A stretch of 64,000 nt of DNA from Coriaria nepalensis (taxonomy: Eukaryota > Streptophyta > Magnoliopsida > Cucurbitales > Coriariaceae). The stretch spans positions 32,893,642 to 32,957,641 of the forward strand of contig CP114483.1 in NCBI GenBank assembly GCA_027186245.1. The letters run 5' to 3'. The notes beneath the pieces were generated by a model. The model did not search any database. It was given only the letters and a program-made list of their open reading frames with translations, and was not told where the DNA came from. Numbering within the stretch: position 1 is the first letter of the stretch; the number at the start of each line of letters is the position of its first letter. Made by a program: the position numbers and the translations under genes. Below, piece after piece: positions 24,885 through 35,860 of this stretch.

Positions 24885-25456
24885 TCAGGGAACAGGATAA
24901 GCCTTATTCTTGCACATGCACTTGTAAGCAATAGGACAAGTCTCAGCCTCTTGAAGAGTAGCACACACAAAGCTGACCATAACTAATTTACAAGGAGAGC
25001 ATGACCCACATGCATGAGAGCAATCAGGCAAGCTTGACCCTACAACTTGCACTGTATCTGCTCCCCTTCTCTTCATCCCTCCTTGTCTTTCCCTATATAA
25101 ATTTGGGTTCACCACTGTCGCATCTTTGATCCTTAACTGTCGTCTAACACGGTGATGATGACCGCGACTATGATCTGTAAATTATACGTACACAACTTAT
25201 TAGATCGATATGTACTCACATAAAATATATTGTGTACTAATATTGTTATCAAAACTAATACAAAAAGTTGAAATTTCACTATATATATATATATATACAA
25301 ACAAGTACTTAGTAAATTAACAACAAAAATTGAGATGGGTAAGTGAAACATACGTGAATGTTTCCAGGAAATGATCATATCGTGTCTTGCAGGCATAACT
25401 GAAGGAACTAGAAGGAGAAAGATGAGTAATAAAGCAATCCTAGAAGAACCCTTCAT
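24885..25456 (-). CDS. EPF1: EPIDERMAL PATTERNING FACTOR 1-type secreted peptide precursor
   Basis: Two exons on the minus strand, 25354-25456 and 24885-25174, join in frame to give 130 residues. Residues 1-23 are a signal peptide (IALLLIFLLLVPSVMPA). A basic, His-rich propeptide follows (HHSRGHHHRVRRQ). The C-terminal 51 residues from residue 80 form the Cys-rich mature peptide, with Cys at 86, 90, 93, 96, 105, 114, 120 and 122, which is the eight-Cys EPF pattern. The block SSLPDCSHACGSCSPC and the ending NKAYPVP match EPF1 rather than EPF2, whose loop and tail differ. In Arabidopsis EPF1 is made by stomatal precursor cells and signals through ERECTA-family kinases and TMM to enforce stomatal spacing. 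A TATA-like site lies about 125 bases upstream. Confidence 0.93.
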
Positions 25457-25580
25457 GGCTTTAAAATGATGGTAACTTTTTTTTTTCTTATCAAACTTAT
25501 CTATCAAGAAAATTTGAGAGAAAATTATAGAAGTTGCGAGAAAATGCTGATCGAGTGATGGAAAGAAGAAGAAGAAATGG

Positions 25581-25590
25581 ATATATAAAG
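25581..25590 (-). promoter_or_regulatory. Candidate TATA box of EPF1
   Basis: On the minus strand this reads CTTTATATAT, about 125 bases upstream of the EPF1 start codon, a normal distance for a short leader. Assigned from position and sequence only. Confidence 0.5.
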
Positions 25591-25599
25591 GGAGTAACA

Positions 25600-27300
25600 A
25601 ACGATGGAGTATTGAAGCAAATCACAGGGAAGAGGATGGATAGAAATAAGGTGAGACAGAAGGTCACATGAAAGAACAGTACTACTTTTCTTCGGACAAG
25701 TCACAGACGTTATTTACTTGTAATAAGCTTCTTCTAATTAATATCATGTAGTTAAAAAAAAAGCTCATGGCGGGAGAACAAACATATGTATGGATGTGTT
25801 TCATTTTACGTGAACTTTTCTGACTCAAGAGAGAGAGATGAATGCAAGAAACGGGTTTTGTAATTAAAAGTTTTAAATGTCTTAAAGATGAAAGTATGTA
25901 ATAAATTTGGTACTGAGCTTAAGAGGAGAATCAGAATGTGATGTGAATGCCATTAATGTAATACTCTACTCCTGGTCCCTCCTTGTTTCCTTTTTCTCTG
26001 CATCTGAAATTGTCGGATGTTAGTTATGATCATTTGTTTCTTCGATTTATGTACTTTACATAAAAAAAAAATTGAATTATGAATCGATTCAAATATTCAA
26101 ATTTCCCGGCCTCTTGATCTTATGCTTAGGAAATAGGACCGACTTATTTTAACTTATCACATGTCACTTGAGGTGTTGAATAGGTAAGAGACACAGTTGG
26201 TTCGAGTTACTAGTAATGAGTTGTCTTGAGTTATCATACACGACACTTAATTGTATGAGAAGGGATTAAACGGAATATAGGCTCTTTTATAACAAAAATA
26301 CGATTCTAAGTTTCAATTCGATTAAATAGTATGATTAATCAAATCAAGTTTCTAAGAACAAAAGTTTATAATATAACCACAACATTAGCTACAATTCGTT
26401 TGAGACGAAGTTATCTATGTCAACTTAATAGAGTTAGCGGATGAAGTAAGAAGTTATCTATGATGAGACGATTCTTTTGTCTTTAAATAGCAGCCTAGCT
26501 GCTTCATTTCAAAGTGTGAAAGCCATATAAGGCTTTCTCTCTAAGTGTGTAGATAGCATGTAAAGCTTCTCACCAAGTGGGTGCAAATAAATACTTTTGA
26601 CTTGTATTCATCAAGCAAGTACTTCTAAATTATAAGTACTTGAAATCAGATAAAGTATATAAGATTCAAAATGACTCACCTCTGACTTACATCTATGTAT
26701 TATCATTTTTTCAACTCCATATACATCACCCCCACATTCTATAATACTTCTCATCAAATGTGGAACTATTTCTTAATTTCCATGACATGCCGTAAGTCAA
26801 TCACCAGCCCTAACATATAATTAACATGGTTAACTAGAGAGAGGGAAAGAGAGAGAGAGAGGTTTTGTCACTTATCCCTAATATTCTTGACTGAAAAAGG
26901 GGCAAAGGCTGATTAATTAGTAATTTACAACCAATGCTGCAGTAATTTGTCTTTTTTTTTTTAATCCGACAAGGGTCCTAGAACATGTGGGTTCGATCAT
27001 CGCTGTTCTGCAAGTCATGCTAAATATATTTTTTCTTCTTCCGTACATGTTGGGTTCTATTATCCATTCATGAATTTCGTTAAAGATTTACCAAATGGAA
27101 CTTCATTTTTAGAGACCCCAAAAAAAAAAAAAAAAAAGGTCTTTGCAAGTAGATATTGATCAATTTCAATAATGATGAGGAAAGAGATAATTTGGTAAGA
27201 AATAAATTTTTCTAAGGATGTAGTGAAGTATAAATTAAAGCAGAGATATGATAGTGATTCTTTAAATTTGAAGACCATTAGCAAATGCTCTTAGTGGCCA
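25600..27300. other. Intergenic, upstream of EPF1 and the IST1-like gene
   Basis: AT-rich, with GA tracts near 26835-26860 and no coding signal. EPF1 and the IST1-like gene diverge across this interval. Confidence 0.5.
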
Positions 27301-27375
27301 AACAGTGTTCTAAACAGCGGTGGAGTGGGAGCAGCTTTTCAAGGGAACCATAAATTTAACTGTCTTCGTGCTCAC

Positions 27376-27431
27376 ACCCTCTCTCTCTCTCTCTCTCCCA
27401 CTCTCCCTCAAACACTGTCTCTCTCTCTCTC
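27376..27431 (+). repeat. CT microsatellite in the 5' leader of the IST1-like gene
   Basis: Two CT runs (CTCTCTCTCTCT) lie about 260-310 bases upstream of the IST1-like start codon. CT-rich tracts like this are common in plant 5' leaders. Short upstream frames exist here but match no family. Confidence 0.6.
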
Positions 27432-27691
27432 CTCAGATGCGTACTTTATTCAACTGCCGTGCTCAGCCTTTTCGTGCTCCATTCATCATTATGATCATAA
27501 CAAGTTCATTCTTTTATTTATTTCTCATGCTGTGATTCATAACAAGCTTATTAGTTTTCTTCTACAACAAGGAGTTCCGAATATTCTTTCCTCTCCTTCT
27601 CTTCACATGTTACAGAAACAGCGTTTACAGTCTCATGCCGAGCTAAGTCCGTTTGAAAGCCTAAGAAAGCTCTAACCCGCAAGTTTCCGAC

Positions 27692-29504
27692 ATGTTCGAA
27701 ATCTTGTTCGGGTGGCGAAAAGCTTCGAAATGGTAACCGATCATTTATCAAGCTCTATGAGTTGTTGTTATCATTAATTTATTATGCTTATGTTTTGTTG
27801 ATTATATATGTAGTAAGAAGTTGATCAAAAGGGTTCAATACCGGCTCAAGCTTCTGAAAAACAAGAGGGATTCAATTGCTAGACAATTGCGTGATGACCT
27901 AGCTTACCTTATCAATATTGGCCATCACCAAATTGCTTTTAATCGGGTACATATATCTTTATATTATAAAGTTTACTATCCTCTATGTTATCAAATATTT
28001 TTCACTTTTTTTTAAAAAAAATTATACTTTCAGGTGGAGGAGCTCATTAAAGATGAAAAGATGATATCAGTGTATGAATTGTTGGACAAGTTCTGTGAAC
28101 TCATCCTCATCAATCTTCCTTATATCAGAAGGCACAAGTAAGCCACTTTTGATAATCTAGACCTTGCAACTTAATAAGTTTAATCATTTAAAAAGATATT
28201 ATAAGATTTTGTTATTAATTTCAGGGATATTCCAAATGACATCAATGAAGCAATTTCAACTCTTATATTTTCCTCCGCAAGATGCGGCGATTTACCCGAG
28301 CTAAAGCTGATCAAGAAGCTCTTCGGAGATCGATACGGGCAACGATTTGTAACGACTGCAGTTGATTTAGGTCCGGGAAATTTTGTCCACCGTCAGATAA
28401 AAGAGAAACTAGCTGTGAAGCTGGTCCAGGACGAAGAGAAGCATAGATTGATTTACGAAATAGAACGGGATTGCCTCCAATCAGAGGTTCTAGCACTTGA
28501 ATACTGCCCAGAATGGCACAAGAAACAGGTCATTAATTTTTCACTTAGTAAGAATATGTTCAAAAGTAATTTATTTCATTTGTATTTACTTTAAAAATAT
28601 TTCAAACATTTTCTTTTGTTAATTTTTATTACAGATAACAGGAAATGGAGAAAAAACTTTGACGCCGCATAATGAAGTTGATAGTTATATCGAGCCGGTT
28701 GTGATCACTAATAGTTATCTGGGCTCACAATCATTCCCGAAACTGTTAGAGTTTCCGATGCAACTTACAATATCGACTGTTGAAGATAACTCGATCACTA
28801 CGGCCGATTCTTCTTCCGTTTCCTCTCTCGTAGTTATCCCTCACCTTTCCGAGGAAAGCATAATTTACCTTGATGACATAGTGGAGCTCCGATCCCCTGC
28901 TACGAAAGCAGGAAATTCGCAAGATCAAAGCCTATTCAAATTCAAATCAGTAGCTGTTCCAAAGAGGGACAATGTTAAGAGTAGTTTTGATCGATTGTAC
29001 ATGGACCCAAATGGATATTCGGACAAGTCAGAAGGCGTGGTGAGTAACGGGATCGGTGCTAGAAATCGATTGAGGAGAAAATTGGGATCGAATGAGATGC
29101 AAAGAATGATTGATAGTGAATGTGAAAAGTATTACAAGTCTTATTACTCTAGAAAAAAGCATAGAAGAAAAATCTCGGGAGAAGAGAGAAAAAGATCACG
29201 AAACTGCACATTGGAACATCCGTGTTACTCTCTTACATGTGACGAAAAGAAGGATTGTTTTCATGGTAAGGATTTAATGGAGATAAATGATGAGAAGATA
29301 AATGAAACTCTGCCTCCTTATTTAAGGGCTATGACAATGCCTATAGATCGATCTAAAGATGATAAGAAACCAAGTATGTTGAGGTCAAAATCATGCATGG
29401 ATAAGTATCCGAACCATGTTCATCCGAAATTGCCGGATTATGATGACATACAAGAAAAGTTCATGGCTTTGAAGAGAGAGCATTTGCAAAAAATTCATCA
29501 CTAA
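27692..29504 (+). CDS. IST1-like protein (regulator of Vps4 in the ESCRT/MVB pathway)
   Basis: Five exons join in frame: 27692-27732, 27814-27946, 28034-28137, 28225-28528 and 28635-29504, giving 483 residues. The first 194 residues, from exons 1-4, hold the helical IST1 domain: FGWRKASKCKKLIKRVQYRL, the basic LKLLKNKRDSIARQLRDD segment, VEELIKDEKM, YELLDKFCELI, SARCGDLPEL, FGDRYGQRF and PEWHKKQ. In yeast and animals IST1 binds ESCRT-III Did2/CHMP1 and modulates the ATPase Vps4 during endosomal sorting. Plant IST1-like proteins are expanded and carry long divergent tails. Here exon 5 encodes a 290-residue tail, mostly polar and probably disordered, with a basic patch (RKKHRRKISGEERKRSR). I could not place a C-terminal MIT-interacting motif with confidence. 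The start is fixed by the family N-terminus MFEILFGWRKASK. Confidence 0.93.
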
Positions 29505-30523
29505 AACAACAAGAGAATTTGTAGAATTGTAAAGTTGAATGCTTTAGGTAGCATTTTTTTAATTATCAAAGTTAATAATTTAGTTGAAATTTTCATTTCA
29601 TGAACTCTGTTAAATTCGTGCTAAGTAAGGAAGTAGATGAGATACAACTCTCCTTTTGTACTGGCCTTGCCCAGTACATAAAGGAAGGCCAATTGTTCAT
29701 AGTGCACCTTACAAATAAAATGAAGATGGAGCAAGCACTCTGCTTACTAGCTTGATTAGTACTTTTTTTTTTTTTACTAGTAATTTAATCTGATATCCTG
29801 GTTTTAGAATCCTAAACTGTCATTTCGACATATTTTTCATAATAAGAGTGTTCGGCTAAGAAAATCGAGCAGGCTAAATCAGAAAGGTCAAGCTGTCTAA
29901 AGTAGTTAGGTTAAACTTGATAAGTAGATTCAATTTTCAGAGAGTGAATAAAACGTCTAAAAGCATAAGCCTCAACTCCTATAGAAGAAGATGATGAGCT
30001 CACTTAGAGTTTGAATGCTTGAGTCCAATGGAATTTATAGCAATTAGCAACATTTTTTAGTGAAAAAAAAATTGATGAGAAATTTTTTTGTTAACCGTAT
30101 TTATAGTAGATTGATCTATCTTAATTATATATGTCAGCTATAACATCATATTATATATTATATGATTTTGTGTAAAGTTAAGATGGATCAATTCACCGTA
30201 AACACGATCCACCCAAATAATTTACAACCAAATCTATACACTTAGTAGGAGATTCTCATAAGTCGTTATTCATTTGTCTTGTCTAGTTGTATGGGCCAAA
30301 TCGAGTTTAAGGTCTCATAACCTCATCTCCTTACAATATTGAGGAGGTTCGAGAAATCTTAGGCATGGATCAACAAGTCCAAGCCATATACGCCCACATG
30401 TATTTGTCTCTTCTATACACAATTTTAATCTCTACTATTTTCTTTTTTATTTATGGTTTAATCTATGCTATTCTATTTAAAGTTTTTTACTTTGGTTTCT
30501 AGCTAGAGTCTATTTTTATTTCA

Positions 30524-30526
<3 letters not shown>
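29505..30526. other. Intergenic, no gene seen
   Basis: 3' flank of the IST1-like gene followed by AT-rich sequence. No coding signal. Confidence 0.55.

Positions 30527-30565
<39 letters not shown>
30527..30565. repeat. AT dinucleotide microsatellite
   Basis: An almost uninterrupted run of AT units immediately left of the proposed copia LTR. It may have been the insertion target. Confidence 0.85.
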
Positions 30566-33559
30566 GACTTTGCCATATGCTAGCTCTTCTTACACATGGG
30601 AAGCCATTTTTTGGAGTTTTCCCTTATTACCTTCAGCAGTCGGACATAACAAACAGCAGGAAACAAAAGCTCTGTCTCTCACATCTTCTTTGGCGTTTTG
30701 AGATTCAAGGGCTGCGATCTTCTTGTGCGATTTTCAAGGGCAGTTCATGCTTGATGGTTGCGACTTCTTAGTTAATCTCTTTGTACCTTCTAGCTTGATT
30801 TTCGATTGCTCTATGATAGATTTGGAAGGTAGATTATCCATCTTTGGCTAGAGATTAATGATTTAGGATTGAATATTTGGGAAATCTGTGATTGTATATT
30901 GAGTGAGAAATCGGTGTTGCTTGTGTTGTGTAATTATATCCGAAAACTGATAAGAGAATAGTGGTACGAGTTCCGGTAGTTTTCAGGAATTCAAGAGTGG
31001 ATGTAATATTTCTCGATCAATTGATTGAGAAGACGAACCATTATATCTTGTTGTGTTGATTGTGTTTACTATTTTTATGTTTTTCATTATGCATCAAATT
31101 CGAAAATTGCAAGTAAAATTGGTTAGATTAGTTTATCAAGATTAACCTAATAGAATTGAATACGAGTTTAATCAAATGCAATAATCCAAACAGTGGTATC
31201 ATAGCTGGGTTTGGCGGATGAAGATTGAAACCAAATATTTGTTTCACATGTATAGTCTATACGGTTTTGGTATTGCTTGATGCTTGATTGGTTGGATAAA
31301 TTGGTTTGTCTTGGAATCCTATTAAGTGAATATTGAGCATATTTGTATAGTCTTGATTCTTTTGTAAATAATTTTTGTTTCTTGAAAAGTAGATCTAAAT
31401 CTTTTAAGTTTATTGATATTTTTTATGTTTGATATATACTTCTCTTAGACTGTTTTGTTTGCTTTTCTCTATAATTTTTTGTTTGTAAGAAATGAGAACA
31501 ACAAGTATGGAAATCTCATATCTCGATGGGAAAACTGATTACGGTACATGAAAGAAGACAATTAGGGCATTACTCTCACATAATACAGTCCTTATTGCTC
31601 TTGAACCGGATGATACAAAGTGGTCAGCGGCAAGCACGACTAAGAGAGCCAAAATTGAGCAAGAAGCTCACACCTTACTTGTCCTAAATTTGGGGGATAA
31701 TGTGCTTCAAAAAGTGAATGGAGAGGAAAGACCTCTAGGTCTTTGGACCAAGCTTGAGTCAACCTACTCTACTCAAGCGACTCCACACTTGGCTTACTTT
31801 AAAGGTATACTATTTACTTAAAAAAAATGATGTAAGTAAGAATTTAGAAGATAATATAAATAAATTCCTGAAACTAAATTTAGTCTTCAAAGGTACGACC
31901 AACCCCTAAATGGTACTAGCCAAGTTATGATCATTTTACAATCATTACCCGAAGAGTATGTGGCGGTCAAGAATACCTTAAAATATATGGGTGTAGTTCG
32001 TAAGTTAGATTTGGTTGTAGGGGTCTTTGGGCTAGAGAGTTAGATTTGAATATTAGTAAGAGGGAAAATTCGTATAACCTATTTTTTAAGGTAAGCAAGA
32101 AAATAAAGAATTTACTAATACTAATAGAAACTTTAAGAAAAAAAAAATGATAGAAATAATGTTAATAAGGAAAGATTGTTTTGCATTAAATAAGAAAGCA
32201 ACTCAATGACATAATGAGGGAAATATGAGAAATGCAATATATGTATTTGAAATCCTTAATGTGTCTAAATGCATTGTGGTAAATGAGTGAATTTTAGACT
32301 CCGATTGCACTTTCTATATGTGTCTGAATAGAAAATTGTGTCAAGACTGTAATGAATTAGAGGATGGTACGGTTTTTATGGATAATAATTAAATATGTAA
32401 AATTCAAGGAATAGGAAATATAACTTTAAAATTATATGATGGAAAAATAATCATGCTCTTTAAAGTTAGGTATATTCCGGATTTGAAACAAAACATAATC
32501 ACTTTACCTAGATGAGGCTAGTTATACATATAGGGCCAGAAAGGGAAATTTAATTGTTGATAAAATGATAAACTGATTCTTAAAAGAATTAAGAAAAACA
32601 AAATCTATGTTCTATTTCCAATATTGCACTTAAGACTCGGTTATATTAGGCAAAAGGCCCTAGATGCACTTAGCAAGAAAGGATGTTTCGGTAAAGACTT
32701 CTTAACCACACTCGATTTTTGTGAAGTATGTATGCTTTGTAAACATCATAAATCTAGTTTTACTAAGAGATTGCGTCTAGCTAAAGAATGTCATGAATGT
32801 TTGAATGACTTATGGGGACCCAAAGGGGTTTTATATCATGGTGGTAGTAGGTTCTTTTTATTTATTGTGGATGACTTTAGGAGGAAAGTTTGGGTTAATA
32901 CTCTTAAAATCTAAGGATGAAACATTTGATAGGTTTAAAGAGTGGAAAATCAAAGTAGAAAATCAGATAAATAAGAAAGTTAGAAATCTTAGGACAAATA
33001 ATGGCTAGTCTCTTTATTTGATAACTTTTGTAAGAAAAATGGGATAACTAGGCATATGACAGTTGTTAGGATACCTCAACAAAATGGAATAGCAAAAAAG
33101 ATAAATAGGATATTGCTAGAGAAAGTAAGTTGTCTTATGTTTACATCGTTCTACCTAGGGGGTTTTAGAGGGAAGCCATAAAAACAACCACCTATTTAGT
33201 AGATAGAAGTCCATAATAATTTTTAGATCTTAAGTGTTCGAAAGAAATTTGGTTTAGTAGGAAATCAAATTTAAGATACCTAAAACTTTTGGAAGTGCGG
33301 CCTAGTGCACATAAATGGGATGAGAAATTGGATCCTAAATCTAAAAAATGCATATTCCTAAGGTTTGAAGATGGCACAAAAAGTTAATAGGTTATGGGAT
33401 AGCGAAATAGTAGGTATTAAGGTTATAATTAGTAGAGATGTTATCTTTAATGAAAAATTGTTTCCATGCAAATCTACTGATATTGATGTAGGTATATCTT
33501 GTGAAAAAGAGGATTCTCACATTGAACTGGAACATGCAACCCTTGTTGATCTTTCGTGA
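30566..33559 (+). mobile_element. Truncated Ty1/copia retrotransposon, plus strand
   Basis: A probable 5' LTR (about 30566-31192, ending CA) is followed by a primer site and then a gag frame from 31492 (MRTTSMEISYLDGKTDYG, stop soon after). Gag-like signal continues to about 31820 (AHTLLVLNLGDNVL, GLWTKLESTY). A protease remnant lies near 32290-32350. Integrase pieces lie at 32624-33008 (the zinc-binding pair CEVCMLCKHH, then FIVDDFRRKVW) and 33240-33559. Stops and frameshifts occur throughout. After the integrase the similarity ends: I see no reverse transcriptase, RNase H or 3' LTR before ordinary AT-rich sequence. The 3' half is therefore missing and the element is dead. Confidence 0.8.
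31194..31205 (+). other. Primer binding site of the plus-strand copia element
   Basis: TGGTATCATAGC differs by one base from TGGTATCAGAGC, the initiator tRNA-Met complement used by most plant copia elements. It sits one base after a CA that would end the 5' LTR. Confidence 0.75.
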
Positions 33560-35502
33560 TAACAAGAGTATGGCGCTTCCCTCAATGATATTGAGCCAAA
33601 TGATAATAAGAAAGACACATTAGTACAATATTATTTCAATTATTACATTTCATTACAATCAATTATATTCAATAATATAAACTCATTGTATCATACATAT
33701 TTAAGTTAGCATGTAATATTAAAATTGGCCCCTCCTCTCATATCACATATGAAGCTCACCACTAGATATATTTTGGGTTAGGGGATGACTCGTGTGCAAA
33801 ATAATAGTATATTTTTATATGTATCTATTTTTATCGTTGATTTTAATCTTGCAATTTAAAAAAGTTAGATGATTTATACATTTTAAATGAACAGTAAATT
33901 GAATATACATAAAATTACTTGGATTTTACAAAGAACCACCCCAAACTCATATAGTTAGCTAGTTTTAGACATTTCGATCATTTGTGAGACGAAGTTTATA
34001 CACCTTAATCCAACTTATGTTCCGTATATCTATATAAACACAACCTCTCAATTAAGTCAACAAATGCGAGTTCATCTTAGCAAAGCTGCTGAACTATTTT
34101 GCCAATTGAGCCAGTCTAATGAGAGCAAGTTGATCTATTGAAATGTAGAAATTCTTAACAATGTAATGATCCGTAACGCACCCAATGTCTTACAGGATAA
34201 GTGCGTCGACAATCTTCAATTAATACAAAGAAGTTGAGATGAAGAGATGATAACTCCATTACCAATATGGGGCAACAAAAATATGACTAATGATATTATA
34301 TAATATCTTCTCTGACCAATAAAAGGGTTGACTTTCTTCACCTTTGACAAAGTCACAACCTCTTTATATGTCAATCATTTTGATAAGCTTCATTAATCAA
34401 TGAATTTCGAGAAAATGTATGTTGCTTTAGCCAGTGAATGATGTACACGTCTGCAGCATTGATAATGGGTCACCTCTATAAGCACCATCGTCGAATTTGT
34501 TAATTTATTAAGCATGAATTGATTAATTAAGCAAATGCTATCCATAATTCTATATAGATATTGTAACCAAGATGATAACTTTTATTGTTGTGAAGGCAAT
34601 ACATAGTGGCTCGGAAATGGTCCAACTTTCTAGTACCACAACTCAATATATTTAATATATATGTATCATGTTAGATCAATTTAACTTTTGGTGCAAAATT
34701 TAGGTCACCAATAATATATCTGAGCTGAGTGATCTGAGTCTATACGAAAATAAAAAAATAAATATTCATCATAGTTATTTTCTTCCAACTTTTCCTCCGC
34801 TCTCCTCCCGATACTAAAAATAGAATTCATAGTGATTTTAGTAGTTTTGTGATAGAAAACATTGTTTATGACTGAAATAAAATTAATAAATAAATAACTT
34901 TTGACTACCCTATGTTATGAATTATTAGTAAATTATTATAATGTATTATAAAAACTCATATTTTACTACCTTGTATTGTTACTTTTAGGCCAATAACTCT
35001 TATATCTCAATTTGAAAAACAAATAGATCCTTAACTTAAAATTTAATTACTTTTTCATTCGCGAATACTATTTTTTTTTATTTTTACCCACAATAAATTT
35101 TAACCATTTTTGTTTTCATCAAACTTATCATCTCATACACCACAATTATCGCCGCGACGGCCACTATCCTCACTGCCATTGCCACTACAAAAAAAAAATT
35201 AAAAATTTTTAAATGATTTTAGTTTTAATTTTCTTTTTCAGAATTTTTAAATTTTTAAGGAATTTAATGAATTTTTTTGGAGTGATGACGGCAGTGGTGG
35301 CGGGGGTGAAGGTTGTGGTGACATGATAAAGATATAAATTTTAATAATTAGTCTTGAATGCAAATGTTTGAAGGTCTTAAAGATACATACGGTATTAGTA
35401 TCTCGTTAGGTATATGGACTGCTCACGTATATTCAGATTAATATGTGATGCATTATAAATAATTTGTTTGAATTTATACATCCTAATTGATGTATTCAAT
35501 TG
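33560..35502. other. Intergenic, with a possible short inverted-repeat element
   Basis: AT-rich. At about 35090-35335 a left stretch (CACCACAATTATCGCCGCGA, CACTGCCATTGCCAC) and a right stretch (GACGGCAGTGGTGGCGGGGG, GGTTGTGGTGACATGAT) are roughly inverted copies around an A/T centre, a possible decayed MITE. No gene is seen. Confidence 0.45.
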
Positions 35503-35860
35503 TCTACCTAAAGGAGGTCATTGTGTATATTAATTTAGAGATGATATGAAGCATAAGGTTAGAAGTATATTATTAGCCTCATAAGGTGGATTTATGTGGA
35601 GAATACTCATTAGCATGTTATATACTCTACCCAAAGGAGAGTGTATAATGATGCACTGAGATTGTATCAAAGAATAATATTGGCATGCGACATTTGATTA
35701 GAGATGTCCTGGTCTAAAGGGTTTAGCTACCCAAGGAGGCTAAACTTTTAAACACTTGGTGTATACTTATACAGTGAAATCACATAGAAAACTTCAATTG
35801 CATGTTGTATTCTCCATCCAAAAGGGAGTATGATATAATGATGCACTGAATTCTCATAAA
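35503..35860. repeat. Degenerate array with a CTACCCAAAGGAG module
   Basis: Variants of CTACCCAAAGGAG occur near 35504, 35627, 35727 and 35814. The two best copies extend to about 50 bases: GCATGTTATATACTCTACCC on to ATAATGATGCACTGAG (from about 35614) and GCATGTTGTATTCTCCATCC on to ATAATGATGCACTGAA (from about 35801). No reading frame runs through the copies. Class unknown. Confidence 0.6.
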
